NCBI GenBank assembly: GCA_027604665.1
Contig: JADGIZ010000351.1
Location: 1-15,269, forward strand
DNA length: 15,269 bases
DNA from: Polyrhizophydium stewartii
Taxonomy: Eukaryota > Chytridiomycota > Chytridiomycetes > Rhizophydiales
Reading direction: 5' to 3'
A program made the position numbers and the translations under genes. The first letter of the stretch is position 1. Each line of letters begins with the position of its first letter. Positions 9,601 through 15,269 of the stretch are shown here, one piece after another. The notes below the pieces were generated by a model. The model did no database searches. It had not been told where the DNA came from and saw nothing but the letters and a program-made list of their open reading frames with translations.

Positions 9601-9785
9601 GTGCCGCTTCTTTCTCTCTATCTCGCCGCTTTGCAGCCAACGAGAAGTTCGTCCCGCCCAAGAAGGCCAGTGCCTCGTCTCCTGACAACACCATCTTCCT
9701 GATTGCCGCTGGTCTTGCCGGTCTCATTGCCGTGCTGGCGCCGATCGCGTACTACATCCGCGACAAGGCTGCTGCCTCGCGCTGA
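6642..9785 (+). CDS. AIFM3: AIFM3-like Rieske/FAD/NAD oxidoreductase with C-terminal membrane anchor, 12 exons
   Basis: Exons: 6642-6691, 6802-6860, 7061-7224, 7398-7443, 7586-7701, 7794-7852, 7917-8112, 8214-8298, 8390-8626, 8723-8920, 9023-9451, 9637-9785. All joins keep the frame and give 595 residues. The family (apoptosis-inducing factor 3) couples a Rieske 2Fe-2S domain to a flavin pyridine-nucleotide reductase. Seen: Rieske ligands C44-P-H46 and C64-PW-H67; FAD motif GGGAGG (131-136) and DRPKLSK; NAD-binding [12 protein letters not shown] (G274-G279); second FAD motif VYAVGDIARYP (D405), then [13 protein letters not shown]; and an AIF C-terminal domain with [16 protein letters not shown]. 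Residues 565-587 ([22 protein letters not shown]) form a membrane segment with a short basic tail ending AAASR. The protein starts directly with the Rieske domain, with no mitochondrial presequence, so membrane targeting is probably by the tail. Start context is CAAAATGA. Partner and physiological substrate are unknown. Confidence 0.93.
6692..9636 (+). other. Introns of the AIFM3-like gene (11)
   Basis: Introns: 6692-6801, 6861-7060, 7225-7397, 7444-7585, 7702-7793, 7853-7916, 8113-8213, 8299-8389, 8627-8722, 8921-9022, 9452-9636 (64-200 bases). Boundaries were set by matching the spliced frame to the AIFM3 family. Donors in order: GTGCGT, GTGCGT, GTGCGC, GTGCGT, GTGCGA, GTGCGT, GTGCGT, GTGAGT, GTGAGT, GTGCGT, GTGAGT. 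Acceptors are CAG except the seventh (TAG). Eight contain CTGAC; the seventh has CTGAA instead, and the first and third lack it. Single boundaries could shift by a few bases, but the frame and the family match constrain most of them. Confidence 0.85.
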
Positions 9786-10070
9786 AAGCGGTACTCTGTC
9801 TGCTGCTTGCCGCATCTCCCTTGCTCGCAAACTCCCTCCCATATTGCCACATGTCGCACATTTGGAATAACATACTTGACTGTGCTCATTAGATTCTGGA
9901 GTGGGTGTTGGCTGATTGGTTGATTGGCTGGTCAGATGTGAGCGGATTTTGGCTGCTTTCCGCGCTTTCAGGCGAGATTGCCGACGACACTCACCCCACT
10001 CGCGCGGATTCTCAAAGCATCCCCGAGCGAGATCCCAGCACACCCGCACACCGAGGAGACCCGCCCAGCG
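9786..10070. other. Intergenic region between AIFM3-like and MORN3-like genes
   Basis: About 285 bases hold the AIFM3-like 3' UTR (AATAAC at 9866-9871 is the closest thing to a polyadenylation signal) and the promoter of the MORN gene, with two inverted CCAAT boxes. No gene is seen. Confidence 0.5.
9915..9927 (+). promoter_or_regulatory. Paired inverted CCAAT boxes upstream of MORN3-like gene
   Basis: ATTGG at 9915-9919 and again at 9923-9927, in GATTGGTTGATTGGCTGG, about 145-155 bases before the ATG at 10071. This is a typical distance and form for CCAAT (NF-Y type) sites. They stand in a locally AT-richer stretch. The match is by motif only. Confidence 0.4.
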
Positions 10071-11486
10071 ATGGAGAAGAGCAAGCTGCGCATTGCGCGC
10101 CATGCGGATATTGCCAAGACGCCGCGCTGGCGGGTCAAGGACAAGCTGTCGCAGAAGATGGGCCCGCATGCGACCGTGTACTTGATCAACGGCGACAGGT
10201 ACATTGGCGACTGGAAGGACAACAAGCGGCACGGTGGGGCTGCAACGCGGACGAGATCTGTGTTGGCTGTGTTGTGGTGGTGCTGATGGTACGGTCTTGG
10301 CGACTTTCTGCGCGCTGGCTTTGCTCTGCGCTGTACTTTTGGGTCGGCGACGACGACGACGGCGACGACTGCGGCGACGACTGCGGCGGCGACAATGGCG
10401 AACACAAAGGCAAGGGCATGCATTTCTACTGCAAGTCGGGCAACGTGTACGAGGGCGAGTGGGAAAACGACATGCGCCACGGGTACGGCACGCTGTCGGT
10501 GCCTGTTGCCGACGCAGGCGCCTCTGCGCCGGCAGCAGCCGGCTCGACATCACCTTCGCGGCGGCATGGCGGCGGCAAGAGGGCCGAGCAGCGGCACCAT
10601 GGCCACAGCGACACCTCTGGCGCGGCGGCAGGCGACAGCGACGACGACTCGATCGCAGGCGGGCACACGGACGTGGGTGACGACGCAAGTACCATCTTTG
10701 GCGGCGGTGGTGGCGGCGGCGGCCGCCACGCATCTGCATCCGACTCGCACGACCGCGACGACGCGTCGGCCGTGCCTCTGCGCAAGGTGTACGCCGGCGC
10801 GTGGGCGGCCGACAAGCGCCACGGCATCGGCACGTACTTTTACCACGACGGCGCCGTGTACGAGGGCGAGTGGCAGAACGACATGAAGGAGGGCTGGGGC
10901 CGTATGATGTACCCGGACGGCTCGGTCTACGAGGGCGAGTGGCACCACGAGAACCGCCACGGCCAGGGGATCCTGCTCCTCGGTGGGTCGCGGCCTCACG
11001 CTGTGCCGCGCTTGCGTGCGCCGGCATCCATGCCTCGCCACGGCGCTGACCACCACATGTCGCTGTGCGCACTGCCCGTGTCATGCCCAACGCCGACGCC
11101 GCCAACAGCCAACGGCGACAGATACGAGGGCATGTGGCTCGTGAACGAAAAGGAGGGCCCCGGCAGGTTCGTCTACCGCACCAAGCGGCAGATCTACGAG
11201 GGCGAGTGGACCCACGGGATGCCCAAGTGCGGCACGCTGAGGGACCTGCCGCCGCTGCCCGGCCAGCGAGAGAAGCTGTATCCGATCCCGCCGGTGCGAC
11301 GCATCGCTTCACTCCCTCGCCTCCGACCTCATTCACCAGGCGATCTGACAAACGACTACCCCCTCCCTCACCTCGCAGCTCACCCTCAACAATCCAACGG
11401 CGATCCTCGATGCGCAGCGGCAGCTCATCTACGACGAGCGCATGCAGCGCATGATGGGCGGCGACAGCGACTCGGGCGAGCACTAA
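10071..11486 (+). CDS. MORN3: MORN repeat-containing protein 3-like, four exons
   Basis: Exons 10071-10233, 10410-10982, 11109-11293 and 11379-11486 join in frame to give 342 residues. It follows the layout of animal MORN3: a short lead, then TVYLINGDRYIGDW, MORN units, a conserved KCGTL segment, YPIP and a C-terminal helix (AILDAQRQLIYDERMQRMM). Seven MORN units begin near residues 40, 65, 180 and then in succession through the motifs DGAVYEGEW, DGSVYEGEW, NGDRYEGMW and KRQIYEGEW. Known MORN3 proteins act in sperm and ciliated cells, as scaffold or membrane-associated factors, so this hints at a flagellate stage. A disordered Ser/Gly/Asp/His-rich insert of about 90 residues (about 87-178) lies between the second and third units and makes the protein longer than the roughly 240-residue animal form. 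The start is the ATG at 10071 (GCGATGG); an open frame before it has no ATG near its beginning. Confidence 0.88.
10234..11378 (+). other. Introns of the MORN3-like gene (3)
   Basis: Introns: 10234-10409 (GTGGGG donor, AAAG acceptor), 10983-11108 (GTGGGT, ACAG) and 11294-11378 (GTGCGA, GCAG). The first contains a GAC/GGC simple repeat near 10346-10393, has the least usual splice sites and is the least certain; its join restores the expected KRHGKG of a MORN unit. The second and third contain CTGAC. Phases are 1, 1 and 0. Confidence 0.78.
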
Positions 11487-12366
11487 GCCCCCGCCACACG
11501 CACTTTCCGCCACACGCATCGCACACCACTCATCTTGCGGCTCGGATTCCAAGAAACAGGGTGGGGAGGGCAATGTATTCATTGAAGCCAGTGACTTCAT
11601 GTCCCGCGGCTTCCAATCAACAAGAAGAAATGTATGGATGGGAAGGAGACGCAGAAACAGAGAAAGGGGGTGTGCAGATAAGCCGCGGTGCTCGATGCAC
11701 TCGAGGCAACGAGCACGCCGACGGATAGAATGGACTGGGGGGGGGGAGGCGGCCGCTGAAGCGCCGCGCGGAAAAAGCGGCCAGCAGAGACTGGGCTGAC
11801 AAGCACAGCTCGCGGCCAGGCAGCGTCCAGGCGCGGCGCCAGGCGGCACATGACTATACCATGATAAGGGGTGGGGGGTGTTGTGAGGTGGTGGGGCTGG
11901 CGAGAGAATCCCGATCTGGCGGTTGACCGGCAAAAGGCTGCGCAAGAGGCACAACACTTCGGAGTCGTCGGCAAGAGGGGTCGGCGCGCTGGGAAGGTGG
12001 CTCGAGACGCGGCAGGAGCAACGTGCAGCCGGGAACTGTCTGCTGCCAGCGGCTGTGGGTGGGGAAACAGGGTGACTTGCGTAAGTCAGAGAGATCAAGC
12101 GCAGCTTGGCGCCAGCAGATGCCCACGCAAAGACGTTGCCGCGGACTCGAGAGGCGCCACGGCAGGCGGAGGCCTGACATGCTGGCGTGCAGATGCAAGG
12201 ATAAAGGGGTGGCGGGTGGTGCTGACAAGCACGGATCGGGAGATGGGTGCGCCGCGAGGGGGCGAGCGGGATGGGTGGGTGGTGAATAGAAGAACGGGGC
12301 GAAAGAAAGAGTAGCGGAGAAAAAGGCCGAGGTGCAGGCGAGTGCCAGCGAGCAGAGCGTTGCGCT
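11487..12366. other. Convergent intergenic region between MORN3-like (+) and lipid kinase (-) genes
   Basis: About 880 bases separate the TAA of the MORN gene from the TAA of the kinase gene. They should hold both 3' UTRs. I see no exact AATAAA on either strand and no conserved protein. Long minus-strand frames here (up to 826 codons, 9618-12098) are Ser/Arg/Pro-rich and lie antisense to the MORN and AIFM3 genes. A run of ten G lies near 11739-11748. Nothing else is recognised. Confidence 0.5.
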
Positions 12367-15269
12367 TTACACGACTATGCCTGCAATGAACTCGACCAGG
12401 CGAGCGGCGTAGCGGACGGGCTCCTCGACGCTGTTCTCAGGCAGCTGGGCCAGCGGGGCGGGCGAGAGCATGATCTGGCGCGCCGGAATCTGCCCCGACG
12501 AGAACGGCGAGAACAGGCTGGCTTGTTGCATGGTTGGCGTCGGCGGCAGCGGCGGCGGCGAGGTGCTGCCGCCTTCGTTGCGCTCTGGCGACGGCGTTGT
12601 CCTTGCAGTCGAGTCTTCAGAGCTGTCCGGTGACACGGTCCTGTCGGTGCCTGCGCCTCCCGAGCTGTTGGCTGGCGGAGACGGTGTGCGAGGCTGGTCG
12701 GGATCCTCGGGCAACGGCGACTCGACACGCCGCAGGGCCGAGGGCGAGCACGCTGCCGACTCTGACAGCTCGGGCTGCGATTCGAGCTTGGGCTGCGAGC
12801 CGTCGCGTCCGCCTTGCTCTGCTGCCTGGGAGATGGCTGTCGCCGGCGGGTTGGGCGAGATCGAGGTGCTTGACATGCGCGTCGTGAGGACCGACGAGAT
12901 GCGATGGACGCTCATGCTGCGGGTGCGCTGGTGCGTCGGCGTGCGATCCGAGCGCGCCGCCGCTGCAGGCGTGCCCGCGGCCGACGCCGAGTCGCCTGCA
13001 GGCGGCATGCCGGCTTGCCCAGGCAGCACCGCGGCGCTGGCCGTGGGCGAGAGCGCCGACGACTGCGAGAGCACCGAGGGCGTGGTGGGCACGGTGGTGA
13101 CGCGGATGAGCTGCGTCGTGTCGCGCGTGAAGATGGACGTGATGGCAGCCGTCGGACCCGAATGGATGATCTGGCTCGTCTGCTTCTTGAGGTTGCGCTC
13201 GACCCACTTGAAGTAGTTGTACTTTTGCAGGGCGTCAATGAGCCCGAAAAAGTACACCTGCACCAACAGAGCAGGCGGGTCAGCAAAAGAAGCAGCGAGC
13301 AACGCAAGCAAACCCCAAACGAGCCAGGGAAGCGACTGACCTCGTACTCAATGTTCTGGGCGACCATGCCTTCTGAGCGCATGCCGCCGTGGAACTCGCG
13401 GTGTGGACGGTCGCGACTGGTGGCGGGGTGGTGCGGGTCGTGCGCGTCCGACAGGAGCGGCTGCGACTCGCCAGCCACCGAGTCGTCGTCGTCCTCGCCG
13501 GTCTCGACCACGACGCTGGCGAGGTCCGAGTTGGACGCCGAGGCCGAGTGCATCATGCCTGGCGTCGGGGTCGGGCCGCGCACAAAGTTGGTGATGGTCT
13601 GGATGGCAGCGAGATAGGGCTGGGTGTACTCGCGGCGCGGGTGGTGGCGCGGGTGGTGGCCCGGCGAGCCGCGATGCTGCGTCGGAGGGGGCTCTGGCGG
13701 TGTTGCGCTGCGCTTGTGGACGTGCACGCCAATGAGCAGGCTGTAGTCCATGAACTCGTGCTGCCTGAGCAGCGCCGTGTCCTTTGTCAGGCGGTCAATG
13801 AGCCACTCGCGGCGCTCGGGGCCGAGATGGATCAGGTTGGCGTGGCCCTCGCCGACGAGGCGGCTAAAGTCGAGCTCCTTGAGCGTGACGTCGCGCGGGT
13901 GCAGCTTGCGCGACTCGAGATCGAACGACTTGAGCGAGCGGCGCTTGAACAGGCCCGAGGTGCGGCGGCGCGGCTCTTCGCGGCCCTCGAACAGCGCGAG
14001 CAGCTCGGCGCGTCGCATTGCCTGGCGGCCGACGGTGGATCCCTTGAAGTCAAACTTGAGATCGACGGGCAGCGGCGTGTCGAAGATGTTTGGCATCATC
14101 AGGAACGTGCACTTGCTCTGCAGCGAGGTGGGCAGCTGCGAGACAAAGCCCGTCAGGAAGGGGTTGGGCGTGCGGTCGGCGGCGGCCAGGCCCGGCGTGC
14201 CTGGGTTGCTGCCGGGCGTTGACGTGGCCGAGGACATGGACGAGGCGGCGAAGCTGATGGCGGAGCTTGCGCGGCGGTTGACGGTCTCGAGGGTGAACAT
14301 GCCGAGGTAGCGCGGCAGCAGCGTGTCGCTGTTTGCGAGCACAAAGGGGATGTAGCTCGGCAGGAACGCCTTGAGGTTGTCTGGCTCGGCGCCGCGCAGC
14401 GACTTGAACAGGAAGCGGCCCGAGTGGCTGCGCAGGAAGACGGCGTCCGACTTGCCGTCTGTGGCGTTGACGGAGAGCGGGAGCTGCAGATCGGCCTCGA
14501 GGTCTGCGAGCGAGTAGCCAAAGAAGTCGCGCACGGCGGCAAAGGCGACGGGGCAGTGGTCGGTGAACTTGACCTGGCCATAGTGCGGGATGTTCCAGTC
14601 GTGGACCTGGTCCGCCGAGTAGTGGTGGCGCTGCAGGCTGTCGAGGGCCTGGCGGTGCGGGTTGAAGCCGCGCAGCAGGCCCGCATCGCCGTGCGCGGAA
14701 GCGTGATGGAAGCTGCCGGAGCTTGCGTGGCGAGCGTCGGCGCCGTGGTGGGAGTGACGGGCGGTGGCCGAGCGGCCTGGATCGAATGGCTTGAAGCGGT
14801 GGGCGCGGGCGGCAGTGCGCTGGGCGGACGGCGCCGTGGTTGCGACTGCGCCGTACGACGGGGACGTGCGGGCAGCGGGCAGGCGCTTGGTCTGGGGGGA
14901 GCCCACCAAAGGCGTGGCCGCAGACACGGCGGGTGCGGCCGCGGCGGGTGCGGCATGCGGCTGCGCGGCGAGCGACGCCGACGAGGCGCCGCCGCCGCCG
15001 ACGAGGGCCGATGACGACAGCGCAAAGCTCTCGAGGAAGGACATGCGGCGCGGCGGCGGGCGGTCCGGCGGCAGCAGCGCCGCGGGCCTGAGCATTGGCG
15101 ACGCGGCGAGCGCCGCGGCCGAGCCCGCGGCGGACGAGGGCGGCAGCGAGATCGTGGGCAGCGAGGGCGTGGCGAGCAGGCTGCCCGTGCTGGCGGCGGC
15201 GGCTGCTGCTGCGGCTGCTGCTGCCGCTGCTGCTCGCCGCCCGCGACCCGCCGCCGCCGGGGCCCGCGC
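12367..15269 (-). CDS. Phosphatidylinositol phosphate kinase (PIP5K-like), 5' end outside window
   Basis: Exons 15269-13341 (partial) and 13257-12367 join in frame (phase 0). Numbering from the ATG at 15095, seen are: VKFTDHCPVAFAAVRDFFGY; a G-loop region DGKSDAVFL; the ATP-site lysine K231 in FLFKSL; FDFKGSTVGR (348-357), the family's substrate-site signature; catalytic MDYSLLIGVH (449-458); NIEYE joined to VYFFGLIDALQKY, with D593 of the metal-binding I-I-D motif; an activation-loop-like ERNLKKQ segment; and a final PVRYAARLVEFIAG matching the family's terminal PxxYAxRFxxF helix. Known role: phosphorylating PtdIns4P to PtdIns(4,5)P2 at membranes. The first 140 or so residues and about 620-864 are low complexity. 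The frame stays open from 15095 to the window edge (58 codons, with an Ala run), so the true start may lie beyond it. The 4- versus 5-kinase type is not settled from sequence alone. Confidence 0.88.
13258..13340 (-). other. Intron of the lipid kinase gene
   Basis: On the minus strand: GTCAGT donor, TTGCTGACCC branch-like element and GGTGCAG acceptor; 83 bases, phase 0. Removal joins NIEYE to VYFFGLID, the conserved strand leading into the I-I-D motif, so the boundaries are well constrained. Retention shifts the frame and would remove the catalytic Asp and the C terminus. Confidence 0.9.

Noticed and set aside
9978..10070. Extended N terminus of the MORN3-like protein
   Set aside because: The extension would begin with TTG, not ATG. 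The ATG at 10071 has a good context and matches the expected distance to the first MORN unit.
9618..12098. 826-codon open frame on the minus strand
   Set aside because: It runs antisense through the last AIFM3 exon and the whole MORN3-like gene. The translation is Arg/Ser/Pro/Thr low complexity with no domain; lack of stops is expected in DNA of this GC content and codon bias.
1..15269. tRNA, rRNA, CRISPR arrays, transposons, operon structures
   Set aside because: I saw no cloverleaf with A/B boxes, no rRNA segments, no regular spaced repeats, no transposase or reverse transcriptase motifs and no terminal inverted repeats.

Overview
The window looks like nuclear DNA from a GC-rich, compact eukaryotic genome. 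Genes are split by short GT-AG introns (about 64 to 200 bases). Codons strongly favour G or C at the third position. There are no bacterial operons or Shine-Dalgarno sites, and every recognisable protein is of eukaryotic type. A clear MORN3-like protein, otherwise known from cilia and sperm, points to an organism with a motile flagellate stage. The zinc peptidase resembles families I associate with zoosporic and early-diverging fungi and other protists. A chytrid- or blastoclad-like fungus, or another high-GC flagellated protist, would fit, but the sequence alone does not settle this.

Layout: (1) positions 1-517 hold no recognisable exon and are best read as the tail of an intron; 518-1661 (+) is the 3' part of a GMPPA-type mannose-1-phosphate guanylyltransferase subunit. 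(2) 1662-4137 is a 2.5 kb stretch without a confident gene. It holds a broken cysteine-rich frame and one weak candidate small gene (2794-3339, +) followed by an AATAAA. (3) 4138-6373 (+) is a secreted zinc metallopeptidase in two exons with an HEICHGLGF motif. (4) 6642-9785 (+) is an AIFM3-like Rieske/FAD/NAD oxidoreductase in twelve exons, with a C-terminal membrane anchor. (5) 10071-11486 (+) is a MORN3-like seven-MORN protein in four exons. (6) 12367-15269 (-) is a phosphatidylinositol phosphate kinase in two visible exons, with its 5' end outside the window, convergent with the MORN gene.

The genes do not form one pathway: nucleotide-sugar supply for glycosylation, secreted proteolysis, redox or cell-death-type oxidoreduction, a cilium-associated scaffold and phosphoinositide signalling sit side by side, as is usual in a eukaryotic chromosome. 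The most useful things to follow up are the tail-anchored AIFM3 and its possible soluble form through retention of the last intron, the unusual splice-site usage (many GTGCGN donors and a CTGAC element in most introns), the missing metzincin third ligand in the peptidase, and the altered G-loop and large C-terminal insertion in the lipid kinase. I see no convincing multi-gene system of a new kind here.
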